Below, one piece after another: positions 8,486 to 19,502 of a stretch of DNA of 64,000 bases (position 1 is the first letter of the stretch; every line of letters begins with the position of its first letter). The DNA comes from Devosia marina (GTDB taxonomy: Bacteria > Pseudomonadota > Alphaproteobacteria > Rhizobiales > Devosiaceae): positions 310,001 to 374,000 of the forward strand of contig NZ_WQRF01000001.1 in NCBI RefSeq assembly GCF_009758415.1. Reading direction: 5' to 3'. The notes under the pieces are model-generated. The model ran no database searches. It saw only the letters and a list, made by a program, of their open reading frames with translations, and had not been told where the DNA came from. Made by a program: the position numbers and the translations under genes.

Positions 8486-10753
8486 ATGTCCGACGACAAG
8501 GCCACCAACCTGCGCGAAGCCGCGCTGTATTTTCATGAGTTTCCCAAGCCAGGGAAACTGGAAATCGTGGCCACCAAGCCGCTTGCGAACACACGAGACC
8601 TCTCGCTGGCCTATTCGCCCGGGGTAGCCATCCCCTGCGAGGAAATTGCGGCCAATCCAGCCGATGCTTACAAATACACCTCCAAGGGCAATCTGGTTGC
8701 CGTGATCTCCAACGGCACGGCCGTGCTTGGACTTGGCAATATCGGTGCGCTTGCGTCCAAGCCGGTGATGGAAGGCAAGGCGGTCCTGTTCAAGAAGTTC
8801 GCCGGTATCGACTCGATCGATATCGAGGTCAATGAACAGGACCCCAAACGCTTCATCGAGATTGTTGCGCCATTGGAGCCCAGCTTTGGTGGCATCAATC
8901 TCGAAGACATCAAAGCCCCCGAATGCTTCGAGATCGAGGAAGCCCTGCGCGAGCGGATGAATATCCCGGTGTTCCATGACGACCAGCACGGCACAGCGAT
9001 TATCGTTGCCGCTGCCGTCATTAACGCCATGCGGCTGGTCAAGAAGGACATCGCCAAGGCAAAAATCGTTACCTCCGGGGCAGGGGCAGCTGCCATTGCC
9101 TGCATGAACATGCTGATTGCCGTCGGGGCAAAGAGGGAAAACATCTGGATTGCCGACTCCAAGGGCCTCGTGACCAAGAAGCGGGACAACTCCGTTGACC
9201 GCTGGCGTGGTGCCTTTGCCCAGGACACCGACGAGACCGAGCTTAGCGCCGTTATGGCGGGGGCGGATATCTTTGTCGGGCTCTCCAAGGCTGGGGCTCT
9301 CAAGCCCGAAATGATGAAGGGCATGGCGCCAAATCCGCTGATCCTGGCGCTCTCCAATCCCATCCCCGAGATCATGCCGGAACTGGCAAAGGAAGCGCGG
9401 CCCGATGCGCTGGTCTGCACGGGGCGCTCGGACTATCCCAACCAGGTCAACAACGTCCTCTGCTTCCCGTTCCTGTTCCGTGGGGCGCTGGATTGTGGCG
9501 CCACCATCATCAACGAAGAGATGAAGGCTGCGGCAGCCCATGCCATCGCCAAACTCGCCCATGAGCCGGGTCTTGAATCCACCAGCCATGGTGTGCCGGC
9601 CATTTTCGGCGCGGACTATCTGATCCCCAATCCCTTCGACCAGCGGCTGATCCTGCGCATCGCGCCGGCGGTGGCGAAAGCGGCGATGGAGTCTGGCGTC
9701 GCGGCAAGGCCGATTGCCGATTTTGACGCCTATCGCGATCAGTTGCGCCGCTTCGTCTTCCGCTCCGGCATGGTGATGAAGCCGATGATCGAGCGGGCCC
9801 AGGCCTCGGGCAAGCGGATCGCCTTTGCCGATGGCGAGGACGAACGCGTGCTGCGCGCCGCCCAGGTCATCCTCGAAGACGGTATCGGCAAGCCAATCCT
9901 GATCGGCCGCCCCTCGGTGATCGAATCGCGATTGGAGCGTTTCGGGCTAACGATACGGCCCGGCACGGATTTTGAGGTCATCAACCCCGAAGACGATCCG
10001 CGCTATCGCGACTATGTCGCTGACTTCCATGCCCTGGTTGGGCGCAAGGGCGTCACCCCCGATACCGCCAAGACTATCGTGCGCACCAACACCACAGTCA
10101 TTGGCGCGCTGGCTGTTCGGCGCGGCGAGGCCGATGCGCTGATCTGCGGATTACAGGGGCGGTTCATCAAACATGCCCGCGACATCCATTCGGTGATCGG
10201 CGTGGCACCGGGAGCGCAACAACTTTCGGCCCTGTCCATGCTGATCCTCAATCGCGGTGTATTCTTCCTGGCCGATACCTACGCCAATATCGACCCCACC
10301 GAGGACGAACTGGTGTCGATTGCCCTGCAGGCCCGCGACCACCTCAAGCGCTTCAACATCGAGGCCAAGGCGGCGCTGCTGAGCTATTCCAACTTCGGCT
10401 CGCGTGATGGCGAAACCAGCGAGAAGATGCGGGCGGTCTATGACCGGCTCAAGGCGGAAGCGCCGGAGCTGATGGTCGAGGGTGAAATGCAGGGCGATCT
10501 GGCGATCAATGAGAGCCTGCGCGATCGCTATATTCCGGACTCGGTGCTCAAGGGCGAAGCCAACCTCCTGATTTTCCCGAATCTTGAGGCGGCAAACCTC
10601 TCCATGACGCTGCTCAAGGAGATGAATAATGGGCTGCATATCGGTCCCATCCTGATGGGCACGGCCCAGCCTGCTCATATTCTGGCGCCGACGGTAACCA
10701 GCCGTGGCATTGTCGACATGACGGCGATTGCGGCAACGGAAGCGGCGGGGTAG
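8486..10753 (+). CDS. maeB: NADP-dependent malic enzyme (malic enzyme-phosphotransacetylase fusion type)
   Basis: A 755-residue cytoplasmic enzyme that decarboxylates malate to pyruvate, generating NADPH. Residues about 15-150 are the malic N-domain (LAYSPGVAIPCEEIAANP), residues about 160-400 the NAD(P)-binding domain (VTSGAGAAAIACMNM), and residues about 425-755 a phosphotransacetylase-like C-terminal domain. This last domain is regulatory rather than catalytic in characterised MaeB enzymes (acetyl-CoA control). The length is the standard one for the fused family. GGGAGAG four bases before the ATG at 8486 fixes the start. It stands alone and is divergent from the sugar regulator. It probably balances C4-dicarboxylate and TCA flux, which fits the carboxylate transporter nearby. 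Confidence 0.96.
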   Translation: MSDDKATNLREAALYFHEFPKPGKLEIVATKPLANTRDLSLAYSPGVAIPCEEIAANPADAYKYTSKGNLVAVISNGTAVLGLGNIGALASKPVMEGKAVLFKKFAGIDSIDIEVNEQDPKRFIEIVAPLEPSFGGINLEDIKAPECFEIEEALRERMNIPVFHDDQHGTAIIVAAAVINAMRLVKKDIAKAKIVTSGAGAAAIACMNMLIAVGAKRENIWIADSKGLVTKKRDNSVDRWRGAFAQDTDETELSAVMAGADIFVGLSKAGALKPEMMKGMAPNPLILALSNPIPEIMPELAKEARPDALVCTGRSDYPNQVNNVLCFPFLFRGALDCGATIINEEMKAAAAHAIAKLAHEPGLESTSHGVPAIFGADYLIPNPFDQRLILRIAPAVAKAAMESGVAARPIADFDAYRDQLRRFVFRSGMVMKPMIERAQASGKRIAFADGEDERVLRAAQVILEDGIGKPILIGRPSVIESRLERFGLTIRPGTDFEVINPEDDPRYRDYVADFHALVGRKGVTPDTAKTIVRTNTTVIGALAVRRGEADALICGLQGRFIKHARDIHSVIGVAPGAQQLSALSMLILNRGVFFLADTYANIDPTEDELVSIALQARDHLKRFNIEAKAALLSYSNFGSRDGETSEKMRAVYDRLKAEAPELMVEGEMQGDLAINESLRDRYIPDSVLKGEANLLIFPNLEAANLSMTLLKEMNNGLHIGPILMGTAQPAHILAPTVTSRGIVDMTAIAATEAAG

Positions 10754-11095
10754 GGGCGAGCAAAGGCGCCGCCCGGCCTCTCGGCTTGCGGATACACGGT
10801 AACGAACGGCCAGCGGCCCAGAAAGGTGAACGTTCAAGTGCAAGAGCCATTGGCCGTTCGTCACGGAAACACGGATTTTCCACGGGTCCGGATTCAGGCG
10901 GTACCGTTATTGCAGGTCCGGCTGCCGAGCTTCTACCCGCGTAAAGAGGCGCCCCTCTTCCCGGCCTCCCCGCCCGGCCCTGCGTCGGGGCCGCGTGTGT
11001 GACAGGGATGGGCACAGGATAGACGAGATTGCCGGGGCGTGGATAAGTCGTCATTCTGGCCACATGCCCAAGAGCAGAAGTAGAGGAGAAGGCCC
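10754..11095. repeat. Intergenic region with an 11-bp inverted repeat
   Basis: No convincing gene is seen in these 342 bases. The notable structure is ACGAACGGCCA (10802-10812) repeated in inverse as TGGCCGTTCGT (10851-10861), perfect over 11 bp with a 38-base loop. It begins about 50 bases after the malic enzyme stop, so it may be part of that gene's 3' end or an independent structured element. There is no T-run. Confidence 0.4.
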
Positions 11096-12088
11096 ATGAG
11101 TTTCCGTGCCCTGCTGACAGAGAAAGCTGAAGATGGGACCGTCTCGTCAGCGGTACAGACTCTCGAGGACGCGCGCCTGCCCGAGGGCGATGTCACGGTG
11201 GATATCGAATGGGCCGGGCTGAACTACAAGGACGGGCTGTGCCTGACAGGGCAGGGCGGTCTGGTGCGTACCTATCCTCATGTCGCTGGCATCGACTTTG
11301 CCGGCACCGTGCGCGAAAGCGACGACTTCCGCTATCGCGTCGGTGACCAGGTGGTGCTGACTGGCTGGCGGGTCGGAGAAGCCCATTGGGGTGGCTATGC
11401 CGAACGGGCGCGGGTCAAAGCTGATTGGCTGGTACCGCTGCCGGCCAGTCTGACCGCGCGCGATGCCATGATCATGGGAACGGCTGGATTGACCGCGATG
11501 CTGGCCATCAACCGGCTTGAATGGGCAGGCCTCACTCCATCGAGTGGCGAGGTGCTGGTCACCGGCGCCGCTGGTGGCGTCGGCTCGATTGCCGTGGCTC
11601 TGCTGCGGCGCCTGGGCTATTCGGTGACAGCACTGTCCGGACGCCCGCAACATGCCGATATGCTGCGCGATCTCGGCGCAGCCAATATCATCGACCGCAA
11701 TGAATTCATGGCGCAGCCCGACAAGCCGCTGGAAACGGCACGGTTCGCTGCGGCCATTGACTGCGTCGGTGGTGCGGTGCTGGGCAAGCTCCTGCGCCAG
11801 ATCGCCTATGGCGGCGCGGTGGCAAGCCTGGGCAATGCGGCGGGAATCAAGCTCGACACCAATGTGCTGCCCTTTTTGCTGCGCGGCGTGAACCTGCTGG
11901 GCATCGATAGCGTCATGCAGCCTTTTGATGCGCGCACCGACGCCTGGGCGCGGCTGGCCGGCCTGTTCGATTTTCCCGCCTATGCCGGCAATGTCGAGGA
12001 GGTGGGGCTCGACGCGCTTCCAGAAAAGGCGGCGCAGATCCTGAGCGGCGAGGTGAAGGGCCGGGTACTGGTCAATCCCAAAGACTAG
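11096..12088 (+). CDS. acuI: Acrylyl-CoA reductase-type MDR oxidoreductase (YhdH/AcuI family)
   Basis: A 330-residue NADPH-dependent medium-chain reductase. The N-terminal GroES-like fold contains WAGLNYKDGLCLTGQGG and YPHVAGIDFAGTV, both typical of the AcuI/YhdH group; the Rossmann motif is TGAAGGVGSIAVALL near residue 160. No zinc ligands are expected and none is evident. AcuI reduces acryloyl-CoA to propionyl-CoA and detoxifies acrylate in alphaproteobacteria, as known from the family. Without a linked DMSP or propionate gene the physiological substrate here is unproven. AGAGGAGAAG upstream supports the ATG at 11096. It appears monocistronic. Confidence 0.85.
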   Translation: MSFRALLTEKAEDGTVSSAVQTLEDARLPEGDVTVDIEWAGLNYKDGLCLTGQGGLVRTYPHVAGIDFAGTVRESDDFRYRVGDQVVLTGWRVGEAHWGGYAERARVKADWLVPLPASLTARDAMIMGTAGLTAMLAINRLEWAGLTPSSGEVLVTGAAGGVGSIAVALLRRLGYSVTALSGRPQHADMLRDLGAANIIDRNEFMAQPDKPLETARFAAAIDCVGGAVLGKLLRQIAYGGAVASLGNAAGIKLDTNVLPFLLRGVNLLGIDSVMQPFDARTDAWARLAGLFDFPAYAGNVEEVGLDALPEKAAQILSGEVKGRVLVNPKD

Positions 12089-12480
12089 AGTCAGGCGATA
12101 CGGGCCAGATCGTCCATGCCGGCGCTTGGCGAAGTCACAAGCCTTCCCGCCAGTAAACGTTTTCGGTTCATCCTCGGACGAAATTGGTTGACTTGTATGG
12201 AAGATATTGTGATTTTGACCGCAATCTGAGCGGGGATAACCTCTCAGGAACGGCCGGAGACACGTCATGGGCCTGCGGGTCCAGCCAGGGTATGTGGTAA
12301 AGCGTGAGCTACGCGGTACGTCTGCTGTCTGACCGATGTTAACCCACGGACAGCTGCTCGTATCGACCTTCTGAGTTGCCCGCTAATGATTTCAACCGTG
12401 CGGTCGCGGTTGGCGGGACGAACCCTCCCAGCAGCACCGCGCAGAATTGACCCCAAGATGGGGCATGGCGGGAGCAAGGG
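12089..12480. other. Intergenic stretch without a recognisable gene
   Basis: This is 392 bases between the reductase and the PhyH-type gene. I see no RNA gene, terminator with a T-run, or repeat. TTGACT at about 12188 could be a -35 element, but no good -10 sits at the right distance. It probably contains the promoter for the plus-strand cluster that follows. Confidence 0.3.
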
Positions 12481-13335
12481 ATGGACGCAGGGTTGGCACC
12501 TGGTGCTGCATGCACCGAACTCGAACGCTATCTGTTCGATCTCAACGGATATCTGGTCATTCCCGCCGCGCTGTCGGCCGAAGAGCTAGCGGCTTGTAAC
12601 GCCACGCTTGATCAGCATCAGGATTTTGTCGGCGATGGCTGGGACGGCCATGTGCGGCTCTTCAATCGGCCTCACCGCCAGGAGGGCCTGATCCTGCAGC
12701 AGGTCTATGAGGCCGGTCCTGCCTGGGAGCGATTGATCGATCATCCGTCCTGGTTTGCCAAGGCTGTCCACTTCATCGGTGCCGACGATCCGGAAAATTT
12801 CGACGGTCACCACGGCCCTGCCTTTATCGATGAATGCTTTGCTTCGGTGCGTGGGCCGGGGCAGGCGCTACGCCTGCATTCGGGCGGTCATGTTGGCACC
12901 ATTCGTACCCAGTATCGCTTTCACGCCGGACGGTTTCACTGCGGCCAGGTCAATGTGTTGATTGCGCTGAACGATATCGGTCCTGGCGATGGTGCGACCA
13001 TGGTCATTCCAGGCAGCCACAAATCCAATCTCCGCCATCCCCAGACCGTCGCCCTCGACAAGCGCGATGAGCAGACCTCGGTGGATGGCATTGCCGGAGC
13101 GGTGGAAGTGCATCTCAAGGCTGGCGATGCGCTGATGTTCGTCGACGCCATCATGCATGGCTCGGCCCGGCGCACCAATCCGGGTCAGCGCCGCATGACA
13201 GTTTATCGCTACGGCCCGAGCTGGGGCTATTTCCGGCATGACATGGTGCCCAGCCAGGAGTTGCTGGCGCGGCTGACGCCCGAGCAGCGCCGGATCGTCA
13301 TGCCACACAAATTGCCTGTGGCCGCCAACGCTTAG
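12481..13335 (+). CDS. Phytanoyl-CoA dioxygenase (PhyH) family protein
   Basis: A 284-residue cytoplasmic protein of the PhyH Fe(II)/2-oxoglutarate oxygenase superfamily. The core double-stranded beta-helix is recognisable from QVNVLIALNDIGPGDGATMV and the distal iron-ligand segment VIPGSHKSN (H180). The position of the first ligand pair reads RLHSGGH (H133-S-G135), so the usual HxD carboxylate is replaced by glycine. This occurs in Fe/2OG halogenases and in a group of uncharacterised PhyH proteins. GGGAGCAAGGG precedes the ATG at 12481. It lies just ahead of a sugar ABC importer and could be its first gene, or independent; the substrate is unknown. Confidence 0.75.
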   Translation: MDAGLAPGAACTELERYLFDLNGYLVIPAALSAEELAACNATLDQHQDFVGDGWDGHVRLFNRPHRQEGLILQQVYEAGPAWERLIDHPSWFAKAVHFIGADDPENFDGHHGPAFIDECFASVRGPGQALRLHSGGHVGTIRTQYRFHAGRFHCGQVNVLIALNDIGPGDGATMVIPGSHKSNLRHPQTVALDKRDEQTSVDGIAGAVEVHLKAGDALMFVDAIMHGSARRTNPGQRRMTVYRYGPSWGYFRHDMVPSQELLARLTPEQRRIVMPHKLPVAANA

Positions 13336-13463
13336 GTGGGGCCAGAAGGGCACGAAGTTTGTTGACCCGCACCCGGAGGTACGTAAGTCAGCAATGCAAA
13401 TGGCGAGGGCCGGTTGAGGACTCGGCGCTGGCTGAAACTGGAAGGCTCAAGGGAGGAAATACA

Positions 13464-14753
13464 ATGAGCAAACTATCGAGAAGAACTTTTCTGGGGGCAT
13501 CGGGCTCTGTGCTGGCACTGGCAGCCATGGGGCGCCCGGCCTTCGCGCAGACGGCGGAGATCCGCCACTTCTGGTGGGGCAATCCGGAGCGCGACCGCCG
13601 CACCTTCGAAGTGATCGACATCTTCAATGGCAAGCACCCCGACATCAACGTCACTGGTGAAACCCTTGGTTTTGGCGACTATTTCACCAAGCTGACCACC
13701 CAGATCGCGGGCGGCAACATGCCCGACGTGATCCAGCAGGGTTATGGCGTGCTGTTCGAATATATCGCCAATGGCGCCGTCGTGCCGCTGGACGATTATG
13801 TGGGCAAGACCCTCGATATCTCCAAGATGGACCAGAGTGCCATCGATGCCGGCACCGTGGACGGCAAGTTCTATGCGCTCTCCATCGGCGCCAACAGCCA
13901 TATGGCGATGTACAACTCGCGGCTGTTCGAGGAAGCCGGGATCGTCCCGGGCGAGGACTTCGACCCCTATGGCTATACCTATGACGAGCTGGCCGAATTC
14001 GCCGCCGCCGTCAAGGAGGCCACGGGCGTTGCTGGTACCGACGACAACACGGCGGACTATCAGAATTTCTCCGACTTCGTGGTGCAGAAGGGCGCCATGC
14101 TGTTCAACGAGGACGGCTCCTATGGCCCGACTCAGGAAATCGTCGAGGAATACTGGGCAACCTGGGAAAAGATCCGCAGTGCCGGCGGCACCCCGCCGGG
14201 CCCGGAAAGCGCCGGTCTCGCCGGTGTGTCGGAGCTGAGCCAGATGGGCGTGGTCACCGGCAAGACGGCCATGACCTATCTCTGGTCCAACCAGTTGGTG
14301 GGCGTGCAGAGCCTGATGCAGGACACCTTGGGCGCGGCGATGTATCCCAATACGCCGGACATGGTGCCGGGCTCGATCGTGCAGCCCAGCCAGTTCGTCT
14401 GCCTGACGCGCGACAGCGCCAACCCCGAAGCCGCCACCACCTATATGAGCGCCTTCGTCAACGATCTCGACATGACCAAGGTGCTGGGTCTGGAACGCGG
14501 CATTCCGAGCCAGAGCGATGTGCGCGCGGCCCTGCAGCCCGACCTGACCGATGTCGAGGCCCGCTCGGTCGAGTTCTTCGACAAGATCCAGGGCAAGACG
14601 GCCGTGCTGCCGCCACCACCGCCCAGCGGTTCGAACGAGGTCGAGCAGACTTTCGAGCGTTTGGCTGTCAACGTTCTGCTTGGCGAACGTCCCATCCCCG
14701 AAGTGGCATCGGACTTCCTCAACCAGGCCCGCGCCATCCTGGCCCGCGCATAG
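13464..14753 (+). CDS. Tat-exported sugar ABC-binding protein (CUT1, SBP family 1)
   Basis: A 429-residue periplasmic sugar-binding protein of the MalE/UgpB-like SBP_bac_1 family. The start at 13464 has GGGAGG eight bases upstream and gives a twin-arginine leader (SRRTFLGASG, cleavage near AFAQT). Family features include the opening beta-strand EIRHFWWGNPERDRRTFEVI and the segment GGNMPDVIQQGYG. It delivers its ligand to the two permeases and the ATPase that follow. A proline-rich PPPPPSG loop lies near residue 395. The substrate is not readable from sequence; the downstream alpha/alpha-barrel hydrolase suggests a glycoside. Confidence 0.92.
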   Translation: MSKLSRRTFLGASGSVLALAAMGRPAFAQTAEIRHFWWGNPERDRRTFEVIDIFNGKHPDINVTGETLGFGDYFTKLTTQIAGGNMPDVIQQGYGVLFEYIANGAVVPLDDYVGKTLDISKMDQSAIDAGTVDGKFYALSIGANSHMAMYNSRLFEEAGIVPGEDFDPYGYTYDELAEFAAAVKEATGVAGTDDNTADYQNFSDFVVQKGAMLFNEDGSYGPTQEIVEEYWATWEKIRSAGGTPPGPESAGLAGVSELSQMGVVTGKTAMTYLWSNQLVGVQSLMQDTLGAAMYPNTPDMVPGSIVQPSQFVCLTRDSANPEAATTYMSAFVNDLDMTKVLGLERGIPSQSDVRAALQPDLTDVEARSVEFFDKIQGKTAVLPPPPPSGSNEVEQTFERLAVNVLLGERPIPEVASDFLNQARAILARA

Positions 14754-14767
14754 GTCAGAATACCCGG

Positions 14768-14798
14768 TCCGCCGCCCTTTCTCCCGTGGGGCGGCGGA
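14768..14798 (+). other. Intercistronic hairpin after the sugar-binding-protein gene
   Basis: A perfect 10-bp GC stem, TCCGCCGCCC / GGGCGGCGGA, with an 11-base loop, starts 15 bases after the binding-protein stop. It has no T-run on the plus strand, so it is better read as a stabilising or attenuating structure that raises binding-protein expression relative to the permeases. Confidence 0.6.
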
Positions 14799-14894
14799 TA
14801 TCTCCTCGGGAAGAGGCGGCGCCTGTCCTTATCGCGGCAGGCGTTGCCTCCCGCTATATTGGATCAACGGGAACAGTTGAGACTGGAGCCGCGC

Positions 14895-15788
14895 GTGCAA
14901 AAATTCTTCCGCCGCAACTTTGCCGGATACGCCTTTCTGTCCCCGTGGCTGGTGGGCTTCTTCCTGCTGGCGATCGGGCCAATCCTGGCCTCGCTCTATC
15001 TCAGCTTCACTAAGTATAACGTGGTGCGCCCACCGCAATGGCTCGGGCTCGACCACTATGTCTATATGTTTCAATACGACCAGCGCTTCTGGAAGGCACT
15101 ACAGGTCACGTTCCAGTTCGTGGTCATCTCGGTGCCGCTCAAGCTGATCTTTGCTCTCGGGGTGGCGATGGCGCTCGACAAGGGCATCCGCGCCATCGGC
15201 TGGTACCGAGCACTGTTTTATCTGCCCTCGATTTTGGGCGGCTCGATTGCCGTGGCCATCCTCTGGCGCCAGCTGTTCAACTATGACGGGGTGATCAATT
15301 CGATCCTGCGCCTGTTCGGCGCCGAGGGACCCTATTGGCTGGCCGATCCGAAATATTCGCTCTGGACGCTGATCGTGCTGGCCATCTGGCAGTTCGGATC
15401 GCCCATGCTGATCTTCCTTGCCGGGCTTCGGGCCATTCCGCAGGAGCTCTACGAGGCGGCGGAAATCGATGCGGCCGGACCGGTGAAGAAGTTCTTCGCC
15501 ATCACCGTGCCGCTACTGGCGCCAGTAATCTTCTTCAATCTGGTGCTGCAGATGATCGAGGCCTTCAAGAGTTTCTCGGGCGCCTTCATCATTTCCGGCG
15601 GCTCGGGCGCGCCGCTCGATAGCCTGCTGTTCTTCACCGTCTATCTCTACAACGAGGCTTTCAGCTTCCTGCGCATGGGCTATGCCTCGGCGCTGGCCTG
15701 GGTGCTGTTGCTGATTATCGCGCTGTTCACCGCCATTGCCTTCTGGACCTCCAAATACTGGGTCCACTACGAGAACGAGAGGGGCTGA
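14895..15788 (+). CDS. Sugar ABC transporter permease (MalF/UgpA type)
   Basis: A 297-residue inner-membrane permease of the CUT1 class with six predicted helices (first at YAFLSPWLVGFFLLAIGPIL). The coupling motif reads EAAEIDAAGPVKKFFAITVP, the classic EAA-x3-G loop. I prefer the GTG at 14895, which has GGAG six bases upstream; an in-frame TTG at 14844 would add 17 residues that look unlike the family. It forms the channel with the next gene's product, three bases downstream. Confidence 0.92.
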   Translation: MQKFFRRNFAGYAFLSPWLVGFFLLAIGPILASLYLSFTKYNVVRPPQWLGLDHYVYMFQYDQRFWKALQVTFQFVVISVPLKLIFALGVAMALDKGIRAIGWYRALFYLPSILGGSIAVAILWRQLFNYDGVINSILRLFGAEGPYWLADPKYSLWTLIVLAIWQFGSPMLIFLAGLRAIPQELYEAAEIDAAGPVKKFFAITVPLLAPVIFFNLVLQMIEAFKSFSGAFIISGGSGAPLDSLLFFTVYLYNEAFSFLRMGYASALAWVLLLIIALFTAIAFWTSKYWVHYENERG

Positions 15789-15791
15789 GCC

Positions 15792-16691
15792 ATGAGCGCA
15801 TCCACCATGCCCGCCCAGACCACCGCTGACATTGCCCATGCCTATCGTCAGGAAAGGGCCAAGCGCGCCAAGCGCTCCGCCGTGCTCAAGCACATCTTCC
15901 TGATCCTCACCTCGCTGGTGATGATCTACCCGCTGATCTGGATGTTTGCCGCTTCGCTCAAGCCTGACAATCAGATCTTCGGCGATCTGGGTCTATGGCC
16001 GAGCGAATTTCAGTGGGAGAATTATTCCGAGGGCTGGAACGCCCTGCCGGTGAGCTTCACGACCTTTTTCTGGAACTCGACCGTGGTCACCGTGCTCTCG
16101 GTGGTGGGCAATGTCATCTCCTGCTCGTTTGCCGCCTATGCGTTTGCGCGGCTCGAATTCTCGGGCAAGACCATCTGGTTCGCACTGATGATGACGACGC
16201 TGATGATCCCCTATCACGTCGTGCTCATCCCCCAATATATACTGTTCCTCAACCTGGGCTGGGTAGACAGCTATCTGCCGCTGATCGTGCCGAAATTCCT
16301 GGCTGGTGAAGCCTTCTTCATCTTCCTGATGATCCAGTTTTTCCGCCAGTTGCCGCGTGAGCTGGACGAGGCGGCGATGATCGACGGGTGCTCGCCCTTC
16401 AAGATCTATTGGGCCATCATCATGCCCCTGAGCCTGCCGGCCATGGCGACGGCGGCGATCTTCTCGTTCATCTGGACCTGGGAGGATTTCCTGGGGCCGC
16501 TGGTCTATCTCAACGACATGAAGGATTACACGGTGCCCCTGGCGCTGCGCAGCTTCATCAGCACCGACGGCGTCAGCCAGTACGGACCGATGTTCGCCAT
16601 GTCGATCCTCTCCATCCTGCCCATTCTCCTGTTCTTCATCATCTTCCAGCGGCTCATCATCCGAGGGATTGCGATGAGCGGCCTCAAGTAA
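15792..16691 (+). CDS. Sugar ABC transporter permease (MalG/UgpE type)
   Basis: A 299-residue inner-membrane partner permease. The first helix follows a charged N-terminal tail (QERAKRAKRS). The conserved MalG-class pieces IYPLIWMFAASLKP and the EAA loop ELDEAAMIDGCSPFKIYW are clear. The protein ends RGIAMSGLK, the usual C-terminus of this class (GxxxGAVKG-like). It heterodimerises with the preceding permease; the gene order binding protein-permease-permease-ATPase is standard for CUT1 importers. Confidence 0.93.
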   Translation: MSASTMPAQTTADIAHAYRQERAKRAKRSAVLKHIFLILTSLVMIYPLIWMFAASLKPDNQIFGDLGLWPSEFQWENYSEGWNALPVSFTTFFWNSTVVTVLSVVGNVISCSFAAYAFARLEFSGKTIWFALMMTTLMIPYHVVLIPQYILFLNLGWVDSYLPLIVPKFLAGEAFFIFLMIQFFRQLPRELDEAAMIDGCSPFKIYWAIIMPLSLPAMATAAIFSFIWTWEDFLGPLVYLNDMKDYTVPLALRSFISTDGVSQYGPMFAMSILSILPILLFFIIFQRLIIRGIAMSGLK

Positions 16692-16703
16692 GAAGCGATC
16701 ACC

Positions 16704-17761
<1,058 letters not shown>

Positions 17762-17765
<4 letters not shown>

Positions 17766-19408
17766 GCCACCAGCTTCTTGACCGCCTGCGGGCAGTGGAC
17801 GTCGCCGAAAAGGCCGGCCCGCTGGCCAAACCCGCCAATGCTGCGCTGCTCGAAGAATGGCAACGCTCCGGAGTCCGTTTCGTCTCGAGCGCCGACCAGC
17901 TGACCAATCGCTATTACGATGCCGTCCGTGAACTGTTCGATTGCATCTCCCCGGCGGCAGACGAAACGCCGATCCTGCATGAAGGCGGCATCTATCACGG
18001 CTGCTGGCTCGAGAGCACCGGCACGATAAATGCCGAACTGCTGTGCCGCTTCCTGCCCTCGGTGACGACGGCAACCTATTCCGCATTTGCCCGCTACCAG
18101 CGGGACGATGGGCTGTTCCCTTATAAGGTTACCCCACAAGGGCCTGCCTTCAACCAGATCCAGCTCGTGACGCCATTGGCGCGCTCGGTATGGAACCATT
18201 TTCGGCTCAACCGGCTCGATACGGACTGGCTGACCGAGATGTTCGGGGCCATGTCGCGCTACGATGCGTGGTTGGCCCGGCACAGAGACACCTTGGGTAC
18301 CGGCGCCGTCGAGGCGTTCTCGACCTACGATACCGGGCACGACCTGTCCTCTCGCTTCTGGCATGTACCGGACAGCCCCTTTGCCAATGACCCGACCCGC
18401 TACGATCCGGACAATCCCATACTGCCCTTCATCGCTCCCGACCTGACGGCCAATGTCGCCTGTCAGCGCGAATATCTGGGCGCGATTGCCGATCACCTCG
18501 GCGGCGATGGCAATGAGTGGCGGCAAAAGGCAGAGGCGAGCCGAACCGCCTTGTTCGCGCAATGTCATGACCCGGACGACGCCTATTTTTACGACCGCGA
18601 CCGCCACGGGCGCATGGTCCGCATCCAGTCCGACAATCTGCTGCGAGTATTGGCGTGCGAGATTGGCGATGCCGATGGCTTTGCCAATGCGCTGGAGCGC
18701 TACCTGCTCAACAGCCGCAAGTTCTTTGCCAAGTTTCCGCTGACCTCGATCGCGCTGGACGATCCGCGCTTTGATCCGAATTTCGGCCAGAATAGTTGGG
18801 ATGGCCCCACCAATTTCCTTACACTGATCCGCACGCCACATGCGTTTGAACATCACGGTCACCATGTCGAGTTGAGCTGGATCATGCAGCCCACGCTGTC
18901 AGCGCTGTTTGCCGCTGACCGCTTCCCGCAGACCCTCAATCCCTTTACCGGTGCGGCCGGGTTCACCGAGAAATATTCCCCCTCGATCTTGTGCCTGCTC
19001 GATTACGTCGAGCGCCTCTCTGGCATTCTCCCGCGTCCGGAGGGTGATCTGTGGTTCACCAGCCTGCTGCCCAAGCCCGCAACCCATCGTTACGAACAAT
19101 GGGAAACGGCCTATGCACGCAGCGTCGATGGTGTTGAGTTTGAATTGGTCAATACGACAGAGAGCAGCGAGGTCTATCGTGACGGCAACCGACTGGGACG
19201 CTTCCCGTCCGGTATCCGAGTCGTGACCGATCGGTCCGGGTCCTTGCTTGGAATTGTCGGGCTCACCAGTGGAACTGTCTCCGGTGAGATCGAATGGGAG
19301 GGCGTGTCGCGTCGGTTCGAGATTGAACCCAATGAGCGCCAGACGCCCGCAGGACAGGGATTTGAACGCAGTACGGGGCCCAAGATGGTCTTGCCCAGCT
19401 ATACTTAG
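17762..19408 (+). CDS. Alpha/alpha-barrel glycoside hydrolase, MGH1/GH63-like
   Basis: A 548-residue protein without a signal peptide that resembles the (alpha/alpha)6-barrel hydrolases grouped as MGH1-like/GH63 (mannosylglycerate or glucosylglycerate hydrolases, trehalase relatives). Supporting segments are ARYQRDDGLFPYKVTPQG, STYDTGHDLSSRFW (possible catalytic acid region), QNSWDGPTNFLTLI and GAAGFTEKYSPS, where E would be the base. The C-terminal 80 residues form a beta-sandwich. It starts with GTG overlapping the ATPase stop, so it most likely degrades what the importer brings in. The exact substrate cannot be read from sequence. Confidence 0.75.
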
Positions 19409-19502
19409 CAGGCGTAGCCTTCCTGACAGGACGATGACAGGGAGCAGGCATAAGCTGTTCCCACGGACGTAACGACGTTCGCTATTGTTCTAGGGAGGAA
19501 CT

